This document shows, piece by piece, positions 1-6,133 of a DNA stretch of 6,133 bases. Source of the DNA: an uncultured Lachnospiraceae bacterium (GTDB lineage: Bacteria > Bacillota > Clostridia > Lachnospirales > Lachnospiraceae). The translations under genes and the position numbers were made by a program. The notes below the pieces were generated by a model, which ran no database searches, was not told the origin of the DNA, and saw nothing but the letters and a program-made list of their open reading frames with translations. Position 1 is the first letter of the stretch. Each line of letters opens with the position of its first letter. The stretch is from assembly GCA_947068385.1 (NCBI GenBank), contig CAMTBF010000240.1:1-6133 (forward strand), written 5' to 3'.

Positions 1-195
1 TCCCCCACGATCTACGCCTCGGGGAACAGGGTGTTCTCCATTTTCATCTACGCGACGATAGTGCTTATATGCTATATCGTCAACAAAGCCTTCGCGGATG
101 CCTGGGGCAGGCGGGAGCGCCTGGCCCTGCTGGTAGTGGGGGCATTCTCCCTGGCCTCCACTGCCAAGAACCTATGGCTGGTGATGGGCGCATGA
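1..195 (+). CDS. C-terminal fragment of an unidentified integral membrane protein
   Basis: The frame is open from the first base to a TGA at 193-195 and gives 64 residues; the 5' part lies outside the window. Two hydrophobic stretches are visible, roughly residues 12-28 (FSIFIYATIV core) and 43-54 (LALLVVGAF core). They are separated by a charged loop containing WGRRERL, so this is probably the last two membrane helices of a polytopic protein. Codons are mostly G/C-ending like those of the other genes, which supports it being real rather than a chance frame. It is the only plus-strand gene here and converges on the transporter gene, so it belongs to a different transcription unit. I do not recognise the family; nothing in this fragment gives a function. 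Confidence 0.6.
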   Translation, partial: SPTIYASGNRVFSIFIYATIVLICYIVNKAFADAWGRRERLALLVVGAFSLASTAKNLWLVMGA

Positions 196-272
196 CCGGG
201 GCCGCGGGCCGCGGTGACCGGGCACCGGCACCGAAAAGCCCTCCCCCGGCACCGCAGCCGGCAGCCCCCGCC
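196..272. other. Convergent intergenic gap with GC-rich inverted repeats
   Basis: This 77-base gap separates the stops of two converging genes, where a bidirectional terminator would be expected. It holds several short GC inverted repeats: a near-perfect palindrome at 202-214 (CCGCG/CGCGG arms), arms CGGTG/CACCG at 212-216 and 223-227, and arms CCGGC/GCCGG at 246-250 and 257-261. None is followed by a T-run in either direction, so there is no canonical intrinsic terminator. The hairpins may still help to end transcription, or they may be chance products of high GC. Confidence 0.3.
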
Positions 273-1547
273 TCACCCCTTCCCGGAGCGCCTGCAGAAC
301 ATCGCCGTTATCAGCCAGATGGCCAGCAGATACAGCACGCAGGACAATAACGACAATATCTGCTGGGCATAGACATGCATCCCCAGGAACATGTCGCCAT
401 TGTCCTGCACATACGTCACCAGCGGGCTTGCCAGCAGCGTGGTCGCGAACCCGCATATCCCCGCCACCACCTGGGTCACCGCCAGCGCGTCCGCCCTCTT
501 TGAGGCGTCCACATAGTCGAACACCACGTTCATGGCCGCGTTCCCGATTCCCGCCATGGCGATGGCATAGCAGACATAATAGGTGGTAAAGAACAGCTTC
601 CCGTTCTCCGGCACCGTGAACACATTGATCAGGCATCCAAGAGCCGCCACTGCCATGCAGGCCCGCATCATCCGCGCGAAGGAGCGCCTGTCCGCATAGG
701 CCCCCCAGACGAAGGAGAACAGGATCCGGACAGAGCTGTACAGGATCCCCAGTATGGACACATATTTCAGCCCGAATCCCAGCTCCTTGATCTGGTAGCT
801 TCCGTAGAAGGGCACGGCCACATAGTTGGCAGCGTGCCAGATGACCAGCACCGCCGTCACCCGCAGCACGTTCCTGTCCCGGATGATGCCGAACCGACCA
901 CCCCGGCAGGTTCCGGAGGAGGCTCCTTCCCGCTCCCCCTGCTCTTCCCCCTCCTCCTTCTCCGCGGCCAGCACCATGGTCAGGGTATGGAGCACCGTCA
1001 GCACGAAGATCGTCCCGGCGCAGATGGCAAAGGATTTCCGAACCTGTCCTATTCCCCTGTAGTAATCCGACATGGAGCCCATCACATAGGAAAAGACCAT
1101 CCCCGTCAGCAAAGACACCATCTCCTTCACGGAGGTGTACCTGCCCCGGTTCCCGTCCTCCACCATGGACATGAACCAGTCAATCTTCTTCGGATGCACG
1201 ATGTTGTACAGGAAATAGGCCAAAGTGACGGCCCCTATGAACAGGGCGGTCTTCCACCCGGGCGGCAGCCCCGTCAGCGGTATCACATACAGGCACATGA
1301 AGACCAGCTGGTTCATCGCGCTGAACAGGACCACCTTCCTCTTTATGTTCTTCCGCATAAAGACAGACAATAACTGGAACGCCTGTCCCAGGGAGATGAT
1401 GGCAGAGATGACCCCCGTCAGGCTGTCGGAGATCCCAAGCTGTGCCGTCACCGCCGCCAGGAAGGAACCCGCCACCAACAGCGAGATGAAATATTCAAAG
1501 TCCGCCTGCAATATGTATAGGATCCGTGTCCTTCTGTACTTATCCAT
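273..1547 (-). CDS. MFS transporter, 12 TM, probable sugar or glycoside importer
   Basis: The protein is 424 aa, a normal length for a major facilitator superfamily permease of the inner membrane. Hydrophobic segments are spread over the chain in two halves, consistent with 6+6 helices, the first near residues 17-38. The halves are joined by a Glu/Arg-rich, probably cytoplasmic loop at about 195-225. Residues 281-289 (WGAYADRRS) look like the MFS loop motif A between TM8 and TM9, and 133-143 (NRGRYTSVKEM) resembles the conserved loop of sugar-associated MFS proteins. The ATG at 1547 is preceded by GAGGCGG with 7-base spacing. It is the last gene of the three-gene minus-strand block, 48 bases after the hydrolase-like gene, which suggests that it moves the substrate or a product of that protein. 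Direction and substrate cannot be read from sequence. The MFS assignment is firm; the sugar role is inferred from context. Confidence 0.85.
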   Translation of the reverse strand: MDKYRRTRILYILQADFEYFISLLVAGSFLAAVTAQLGISDSLTGVISAIISLGQAFQLLSVFMRKNIKRKVVLFSAMNQLVFMCLYVIPLTGLPPGWKTALFIGAVTLAYFLYNIVHPKKIDWFMSMVEDGNRGRYTSVKEMVSLLTGMVFSYVMGSMSDYYRGIGQVRKSFAICAGTIFVLTVLHTLTMVLAAEKEEGEEQGEREGASSGTCRGGRFGIIRDRNVLRVTAVLVIWHAANYVAVPFYGSYQIKELGFGLKYVSILGILYSSVRILFSFVWGAYADRRSFARMMRACMAVAALGCLINVFTVPENGKLFFTTYYVCYAIAMAGIGNAAMNVVFDYVDASKRADALAVTQVVAGICGFATTLLASPLVTYVQDNGDMFLGMHVYAQQILSLLSCVLYLLAIWLITAMFCRRSGKG

Positions 1548-1554
1548 AACCAGA

Positions 1555-1561
1555 CCGCCTC
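1555..1561 (-). promoter_or_regulatory. Ribosome binding site of the MFS gene
   Basis: On the minus strand GAGGCGG lies 7 bases upstream of the ATG at 1547-1545. It is a slightly imperfect Shine-Dalgarno and supports this start. It also lies inside the 48-base gap after the stop of the upstream gene, so the MFS gene has its own ribosome entry within the shared transcript. Confidence 0.7.
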
Positions 1562-1595
1562 ATGACCGCTTACCGCGGGGATAGAATCTCCGATT

Positions 1596-3473
1596 TCAGG
1601 CCTCCGCCACGAATCCGGCGAAGGAGAAGGGGGCAAGCTCCGACAGATATACCCGGTTCCCCTCCATCCGCCCCGTGCAGTTCAGGAACCGGATGCCCCG
1701 GCAGGCATGCTCCAGCTCCACCACCGGCTCATAGATGTCGTCCGGGCAGATGTTCCACAGCCCCACAGCCAGCTCCCTCTCATCCTGCTTGCACATAAGA
1801 TAGAGATCCGGATTCCCCAGAGAGCACGCGGGCAGCGCCCTGCCCGTCAATCGGCCCACGGCCTTCACGAGCTGCCTGGCGCGGCTGTAGGAGCGGTACA
1901 TGCCCTCATTGTTGAAATAAGCGTCGAAGGCAAATACCCAGAAGCGGTGCCCCTCCCCGTTCTCGTAGAAGAACGCCCCGGGGGCCTTCCTTTCCTGCCC
2001 GTCCTCCGTATAGGCAATGGAACTGTCCACCTCCGCCCGCTCGTCCAGCTCCATCACATGGGCCTTGTGCGCGCCGTACACATATTCCTCCTCACCGTCA
2101 AAATATTCTCCGTCTGTCGTTATCCTCTTGCCGAACCTGCGTATCCCCGTATCAATCCCCCGCTCTCCCAGGAGCCTGGCCGCCTCCGCGTCCAGGATAA
2201 CGCCCCGGCGCATGGCCGCCTGGGAGACCATCTTCACGTTCTCCCCGAAGGCCACGCCGCAGATGCCCTCCCCCTCATATACGGTGGGCAGGGAATTGTC
2301 GGCCAGCATCCTGGCGGCGATGGAGAAGAAGGCGTTCTCCACGTCGCAGCTCCCCGCCTTTTCCTGGGGAATCACCATGTCCGCGAACTTCCGCATGGAC
2401 TCGTACACCCTGATGCCCCGGGCCTCCTTCCCCGCGAAAGCCTCCTCTATGGCGGCGTAGAGCCCCTTGTTCCTGCAGTGCCTCTCCACATAGCCCTTCT
2501 CGTAATCCGGATGCAGATAATAGGTCATCACGTATTTCAATATCCCGTCCACGGTGCCGTCCGCCCGCAGCGCCATGTCGAAGAGCTCCAGGTAGCTGGC
2601 CGGGGTCTTGTGCCGCAGCCTGGGGCAGCTGTCCCCCTCGCCGATGACCTCGATCCCCTGGCCGCACCAGCTCCGCTCCATCCTGCTCAGCTCGATCACA
2701 TGCTGGAGCCGGTTCCCCCAGTACCGGTCCGGGGCCCAGTAGGGCGCACCTATCAGGCGCAGGAAGGGCTGGGTGTCCCCCGCCAGGAGCCTGCTGATGG
2801 TGGCCGCATCGATGCCGTCATTGTCCCAGAGGGACATGCAGGCGCAGACCCCCAGCCTGACCTTCGGATCCACCCGGTCCACATGGGCCCGCATCTCCCT
2901 GGCGAACAGCTCCAAGCTCTGGCCGTTTACGGACAGATAGGCATCCCGGTACGGATTCTTCCCTCCTGTAAAGGCCTTTCGCCGTAGCTCCTCCGCGGTC
3001 AGCTCCTCCCCCAGGATCTCCCCCATCTTCCGCAGGTGCCTCTCGCAGGCGCAGCCCATGCCGTCCCGGAAGCCATATCTATAGTCGTCATCGAAGAGGA
3101 TGATGTCCACCCCCGTACCCGCCAGATCCTCCAGATATTCCCCGGCGAACTGCCGGAACCTCTCGTCCAGGGGGCAGCACCCCTTCTGAGGCAGGGGGCC
3201 TCCCTCCAGGGACTCCATCAGCGTGAAGCCATGCTCCCCTCCCACCATGAACGTCCACAGCCAGACCCCCGCCTCCAGCCCGTTCTCATGAAAGAAGCCG
3301 GCGTGCTCTCTCAGGAGCGACAGCTCCCGCTCCCGCTCCGTCCTGTCCGTGACATAGGTGTTTATGCTCAGGAACACCCGCCCGGCCCCCATCTTCCGCA
3401 GCAGCTCCAGGATGGCCTCCTTCCCCACCTTCCTGACCATCCTGTTGTTCACCGGCACCGATAATTTATACAT
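1596..3473 (-). CDS. Glycoside-hydrolase-like intracellular protein, family not assigned
   Basis: This 625-aa protein has no signal peptide or membrane segment and is probably cytoplasmic. The order of segments suggests three domains. Residues 1 to about 370 alternate strands and helices like a (beta/alpha)8 barrel, with strands near 32-38 (RVFLSIN), 67-74 (EAGVWLWT) and 122-130 (VDIILFDDD). Residues about 375-545 resemble the Rossmann-like trimerisation domain of GH42-type enzymes (VILDAEAARLLGERG at 425-439). A short beta-rich tail runs from about 565 to 625. Candidate catalytic acids are Asp128-130 at the end of a barrel strand and Glu279 in GEGDSCPR (278-285), also after a strand; these are inferred, not shown. 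The overall plan recalls GH42/GH164-type enzymes, but I cannot place it in a named family. The ATG has a perfect AAGGAGG five bases upstream. It sits 21 bases after the regulator gene and before the MFS gene, which fits hydrolysis of an imported glycoside. Confidence 0.65.
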   Translation of the reverse strand: MYKLSVPVNNRMVRKVGKEAILELLRKMGAGRVFLSINTYVTDRTERERELSLLREHAGFFHENGLEAGVWLWTFMVGGEHGFTLMESLEGGPLPQKGCCPLDERFRQFAGEYLEDLAGTGVDIILFDDDYRYGFRDGMGCACERHLRKMGEILGEELTAEELRRKAFTGGKNPYRDAYLSVNGQSLELFAREMRAHVDRVDPKVRLGVCACMSLWDNDGIDAATISRLLAGDTQPFLRLIGAPYWAPDRYWGNRLQHVIELSRMERSWCGQGIEVIGEGDSCPRLRHKTPASYLELFDMALRADGTVDGILKYVMTYYLHPDYEKGYVERHCRNKGLYAAIEEAFAGKEARGIRVYESMRKFADMVIPQEKAGSCDVENAFFSIAARMLADNSLPTVYEGEGICGVAFGENVKMVSQAAMRRGVILDAEAARLLGERGIDTGIRRFGKRITTDGEYFDGEEEYVYGAHKAHVMELDERAEVDSSIAYTEDGQERKAPGAFFYENGEGHRFWVFAFDAYFNNEGMYRSYSRARQLVKAVGRLTGRALPACSLGNPDLYLMCKQDERELAVGLWNICPDDIYEPVVELEHACRGIRFLNCTGRMEGNRVYLSELAPFSFAGFVAEA

Positions 3474-3478
3474 ACGCT

Positions 3479-3485
3479 CCTCCTT
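3479..3485 (-). promoter_or_regulatory. Strong ribosome binding site of the hydrolase-like gene
   Basis: A perfect AAGGAGG on the minus strand lies 5 bases before the ATG at 3473-3471 and begins 9 bases after the stop codon of the regulator gene. It fixes the start. The short gap makes co-transcription, and possibly translational coupling with the regulator, likely. Confidence 0.85.
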
Positions 3486-3494
3486 CCGCGGCCT

Positions 3495-5666
3495 TTACGC
3501 CTCTTCGTCCCGCTCCTGTTCCTTCTTCCTGTAATCGGCGGCGTTCATGCCGAACTTGTCCTTGAAGCACCGCCGGAAGCTGGACACGCTCTCATATCCC
3601 ACCGCCCCGGCGATGTCCTTGACGCTGGCGTCCGTGGTCCTGAGAAGCCCTGCCGCCCGCTCCATCCTGACCATGGTCAGGTATTCGATATAGGACATGC
3701 CCAGGCGGCTTCGGAACACCTTGCTGACATAGGTCTTGCCGATTCCCCCCGCCGCGGCCACCTCCTCGAAGGTCAGGCCGCTGCGGCTGTAGTTCTCCTC
3801 GATGTAGCGCAGCATCTTGGTGAATTTGTCCCCGTCCTTTTTCACCAGCTGGGCCTTCAGGACCTTCATCACCGTCCGGGTGTACGTCTTCTCGTCCCCC
3901 ACGTCCATGTCCAGGCACTCCTTCAGGCTGACCTTTTCCTCCGGGCCGCCCCTTTCCAGATATTCCACCAGGCGGCTCAAGATGGTATATCTGGCATACC
4001 GGGCGTTCTCCCGGGAGCACTCCCGCACCGCGCTGCCCTCCGTCATGTGCCAGAACAGGCTGATGGCCTCCTGGAAGTCCCGCTCCTCCAGCGCCTCCGA
4101 GAACCTCTCCAAGGCGGAGGCCTCCGGCAGGAAGAAGCCCGCCTCCTGCATCATGTCCTCCCAGCAGCAGCAATAGTCCCCGCCCTTCAGGCCCTGCACA
4201 TGCTCCAAGGCCCTCACCGCCTCCCCATAGGCGCAGTCTATCATCATGGGCTCCTCATAGACCCGGCTCATGCCGATATGCACGCCGACAAAGCCCTGCT
4301 GGTGCAGACATTTCCGGATCTCCCCGGCCATGCCCTTTCTGCGGATCCGGTTCTCGTCCCGGGCCTGGGCCTGGAGGCCGCACAGGAAGACCTTCGCCTG
4401 GAGGCCCTCCCGCACCACATAGGCCTGCAGGCAGTCCTGCAGCATGGAAGGAACCCCCGGCCCCATGGGCGACCCGGTGCCCACCGCGCAGACGAAGAAG
4501 CTGTCCGGGACCCCCTTCAGGCCCAGCTTCCGGAATACGGTGTCCAGCTCCGAGCAGCCGACCATGCCGTGGAAGATCATATACGCGGTCTTCTCCAAAA
4601 GCTGCGCGTCCCCCTCCAGCACACGCTGCTCCAGCAGCCTGGTGTCCTCCAGCCCGTTTCTGATGATGTGCTCCAGGGGGCTGTAGATGCTGTTCGTGGG
4701 GAAAGCCCTGCCCGGGTTCCCCCCGGCGATGTCCTCCAGGTATCTGATCTCTTCCATGCGGCGTCTGTTCAGCCGCCGGGAGATGACCGCCGACAGCGAG
4801 ATCCCCACCACGATCAGCGCCATGTTGACGGCCTGCATCCGGTACAGGCCGCTGCGCATGTCCCCGGAGGACTTCCTGTCATAGAGCCTTACGGTGAAGC
4901 CGAACTCCTCCATGGGCCTCTCTACCACGCCGTACCGCCCGCTGCGGAGCCTGCCCTCCCACTCCTCTTCTGACAGAACCGTCATTTTCCCGGAGCCGTC
5001 GCGGCCCATGGCCACCATGCTGCCGTTCCTGTCCTCCAGCTGATACCACTGCTCCCCGTCCAGGGGCTGCAGCAGCTCCGCCACCTGCTCGAAGGGCAGC
5101 ACGAAGTGGATGGAGACATGGCCCTCCTGGAGTTTGCGGGTCACATAGCTGTACATCAGGTAGCCCTTCCTCACCACCACGTCCTGCTGGAACAGAAGCG
5201 TCAGCGAATCCTCCGGGCCCTCTATGGCCTCCAGGCCGTGGAGCACGCTCTCCTCCCCGCAGTTCAGCTCGGAGGCGAAATGGACCCTTTTGCTGGACAG
5301 CCCCATGGAGGAATAGACGTACTCCGTGCCCTTGCACAGGAACACGTCCTTGATCCGGCTGTCGAAATACCGCTTCATGCGCAGCAGCTCGATCCCCTGC
5401 CTGGTCTGCTGGGGCGTGGCGTCTATCCGGTAGGGCAGCAGCTCCCAGCGCTCGGACAGCAGTATGCTCTCCTCATTGTACATGGAATAGTAGGTCTCCA
5501 GCCTGGTCACGGCATTGTCCGCCTGGCTCTGGAGGCCCTCCTGCCCCATCCGCCTCATCTCCATGACGATCAGGGTGAACATGATGATGCTCACCGATAA
5601 AACAGGAACAATCAGACAGAAATTCGTCCAAAAAAGCTTTTTTGAAAACCTACTCCGCAGCACCAT
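3495..5666 (-). CDS. Membrane-anchored AraC-family transcriptional regulator (YesS/YtdP-like layout)
   Basis: With the ATG at 5666 the product is 723 aa, in the usual range for two-TM AraC regulators of Firmicutes. A basic N-terminus leads into TM1 (about 13-35). An extracytoplasmic sensor domain follows (about 36-278), then TM2 (about 278-296) ending in RRLNRRR, a positive-inside anchor. The cytoplasmic middle contains a stretch near 460-490 (VHIGMSRVYEE, then AYGEAVRALEH) resembling the degenerate GGDEF-like region of CdaR/YesN-type regulators. The last 100 residues (about 617-715) form an AraC double helix-turn-helix, with LTFEEVAAAGGIGKTYVSKVF and SVKDIAGAVGYESVSSFRRCFK as recognition parts. 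No histidine kinase or receiver domain is seen, so ligand binding outside probably acts directly on the DNA-binding end. A TTG at 5681 would add five residues, but the ribosome site favours the ATG. It lies between a binding-protein gene and the hydrolase-like gene and probably activates them in response to a carbohydrate; the ligand is unknown. Confidence 0.9.
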   Translation of the reverse strand: MVLRSRFSKKLFWTNFCLIVPVLSVSIIMFTLIVMEMRRMGQEGLQSQADNAVTRLETYYSMYNEESILLSERWELLPYRIDATPQQTRQGIELLRMKRYFDSRIKDVFLCKGTEYVYSSMGLSSKRVHFASELNCGEESVLHGLEAIEGPEDSLTLLFQQDVVVRKGYLMYSYVTRKLQEGHVSIHFVLPFEQVAELLQPLDGEQWYQLEDRNGSMVAMGRDGSGKMTVLSEEEWEGRLRSGRYGVVERPMEEFGFTVRLYDRKSSGDMRSGLYRMQAVNMALIVVGISLSAVISRRLNRRRMEEIRYLEDIAGGNPGRAFPTNSIYSPLEHIIRNGLEDTRLLEQRVLEGDAQLLEKTAYMIFHGMVGCSELDTVFRKLGLKGVPDSFFVCAVGTGSPMGPGVPSMLQDCLQAYVVREGLQAKVFLCGLQAQARDENRIRRKGMAGEIRKCLHQQGFVGVHIGMSRVYEEPMMIDCAYGEAVRALEHVQGLKGGDYCCCWEDMMQEAGFFLPEASALERFSEALEERDFQEAISLFWHMTEGSAVRECSRENARYARYTILSRLVEYLERGGPEEKVSLKECLDMDVGDEKTYTRTVMKVLKAQLVKKDGDKFTKMLRYIEENYSRSGLTFEEVAAAGGIGKTYVSKVFRSRLGMSYIEYLTMVRMERAAGLLRTTDASVKDIAGAVGYESVSSFRRCFKDKFGMNAADYRKKEQERDEEA

Positions 5667-5672
5667 CCGCTT

Positions 5673-5679
5673 CTCCTCC
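5673..5679 (-). promoter_or_regulatory. Ribosome binding site deciding the regulator start
   Basis: GGAGGAG on the minus strand is 6 bases upstream of the ATG at 5666-5664. It directly follows and slightly overlaps the alternative TTG codon at 5681-5679, so it cannot serve that TTG. No comparable Shine-Dalgarno lies in front of the TTG; the bases there are CTGGAACAA. This makes the ATG the likely start. Confidence 0.8.
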
Positions 5680-5688
5680 AATTGTTCC

Positions 5689-5718
5689 AGTATATCATGG
5701 GGATCGGCTGTCCGTAAA
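5689..5718 (-). promoter_or_regulatory. Probable sigma-A type promoter of the regulator operon
   Basis: On the minus strand TTTACG (5718-5713, 4/6 to the -35 consensus) is followed after 18 bases by TATACT (5694-5689, 5/6 to the -10 consensus). The predicted transcription start, near 5682, leaves a leader of only about 16 bases before the ATG, just enough to hold the GGAGGAG site. It stands out as AT-rich in a GC-rich region. The -35 box directly abuts the foot of the terminator hairpin. The call rests on consensus matches only. Confidence 0.55.
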
Positions 5719-5749
5719 GCAGGGCGGCCCCCACGGGTATCCGCCCTGC
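5719..5749 (-). terminator. GC hairpin after the solute-binding-protein gene, likely terminator
   Basis: A perfect 9-bp inverted repeat (GCAGGGCGG at 5719-5727 and CCGCCCTGC at 5741-5749) encloses a 13-base loop. The loop can close further through a CCC/GGG pairing. It begins 10 bases after the stop of the binding-protein gene. The tail after the stem on the minus strand is TTTACGG, a poor T-tract, so termination may be partial and some read-through into the regulator operon is possible. Confidence 0.6.
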
Positions 5750-5759
5750 CCCCGAACCT

Positions 5760-6133
5760 TTAATTTCCGATGTATCTGTCGTATGCCGCCTGTTCGATCT
5801 CCAGCAATCGCTCCAGGCCCATCTTGTCCAGCTCCGCCAGGTAGGCGTCCCAGCCGGCGTCTATGTCGGTCTCGCCGGTTATGAACTGGACCTTGGCCGT
5901 CACCAGGTAGTTGTATACGTCCGTGTACAGGGTGCTGCGCTCTTCCAGCTCCTCCGCGGTGTATTTCACGCTGGGATAGACATATATGACCTCCACTCCC
6001 TCTTCCCTTATGGCAAGCTCCCTCAACAGGCTTGTTCCGCCCATCTCGTACATCGCGTCAGAATGCAGCTCTTCCCATGTCATCTCTTTCATGACCTCCG
6101 CCAGGCCGCCAGTTCTTGTACCAGTCGTCCGAG
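5760..6133 (-). CDS. C-terminal fragment of an ABC sugar-type solute-binding lipoprotein
   Basis: The minus-strand frame is open from the right edge to a TAA at 5762-5760, about 123 codons; the N-terminus with its lipoprotein signal lies outside. The tail has the typical ending of long LplA/LipO-like family-1 binding proteins of Firmicutes: YTAEELEERS, a VQFITGETDIDAGWDAYL stretch, and a final LEIEQAAYDRYIGN. Such extracellular lipoproteins deliver oligosaccharides to ABC permeases, which are not in this window. Within the first 13 codons the reading looks wrong: this frame gives RTTGTRTGG with five consecutive A/T-ending codons, while the neighbouring frame (6132-6109) reads SDDWYKNW with every codon G/C-ending. 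A frameshift or sequence error near 6098-6112 is possible. The family call is good from the C-terminal motif; the specific sugar is unknown. Confidence 0.75.
   Translation of the reverse strand, partial: RTTGTRTGGLAEVMKEMTWEELHSDAMYEMGGTSLLRELAIREEGVEVIYVYPSVKYTAEELEERSTLYTDVYNYLVTAKVQFITGETDIDAGWDAYLAELDKMGLERLLEIEQAAYDRYIGN

Noticed and set aside
202..214. CCGCGG-based palindrome considered as an operator or terminator
   Set aside because: It lies at the end of two converging genes, has a stem of only about five pairs and no T-run. Such palindromes are common by chance in very GC-rich sequence, so it is noted only as part of the gap.
69..350. A 93-codon plus-strand frame overlapping the end of the membrane-protein fragment
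   Set aside because: Its Pro/Ala/Gly-rich composition crosses the gap and runs into the 3' end of the transporter gene. The frame ending at 195 has normal membrane-protein content and G/C-ending codons.
1542..1563. A seven-codon mini-ORF (ATG AGG CGG...) on the minus strand overlapping the MFS start, a possible leader peptide
   Set aside because: It has no ribosome site of its own and its first codons are the Shine-Dalgarno of the MFS gene, so it is most likely coincidence.
1707..2987. A 426-codon open frame on the plus strand, opposite the hydrolase-like gene
   Set aside because: It is rich in Pro, His, Leu, Gln and Ala, as expected for an antisense shadow of a GC-rich gene. It has no recognisable domain, and the opposite strand carries a well-formed protein with a perfect ribosome site.
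4047..4973. A 308-codon plus-strand open frame within the regulator gene
   Set aside because: It has the same His/Pro/Leu/Gln-rich shadow composition, and the minus strand encodes a clear AraC protein across the whole stretch.

Overview
The window is GC-rich with strongly G/C-ending codons. Its gene content is a family-1 type solute-binding protein tail, a membrane-anchored AraC regulator, an intracellular glycosidase-like protein and an MFS transporter. This is typical of carbohydrate-utilisation loci in gut Firmicutes. A GC-rich member of the Lachnospiraceae (Clostridia) is my best guess, made from protein style only and not from any search.

Layout, left to right: the last 64 codons of a plus-strand membrane protein (1-195) converge on a minus-strand block. 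Read in its own direction (right to left), that block starts with the C-terminus of an ABC sugar/oligosaccharide-binding lipoprotein entering from the right edge (5760-6133). Next comes a short intergenic region with a GC hairpin that can act as its terminator (5719-5749) and a probable promoter immediately after it (5689-5718). Then follow three tightly spaced genes: a two-TM AraC-family sensor/regulator (3495-5666), an uncharacterised glycoside-hydrolase-like protein of 625 aa (1596-3473) and a 12-TM MFS transporter (273-1547). The gaps are 21 and 48 bases and each gene has a good Shine-Dalgarno, so the three probably form one operon.

How they may work together (inference): the regulator senses an extracellular ligand or a loaded binding protein through its outside domain and activates the locus. 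The binding protein (with permeases expected beyond the right edge) and the MFS protein import glycosides. The hydrolase, which has no signal peptide, cleaves them in the cytoplasm.

The most interesting points are the unassigned hydrolase-like protein, a start-codon correction for the regulator (ATG rather than upstream TTG), the terminator/promoter abutment, and signs of a frameshift in the binding-protein gene at the right edge. I found no RNA genes, CRISPR arrays, insertion sequences or attachment sites. No gene-free stretch exceeds about 95 bases.
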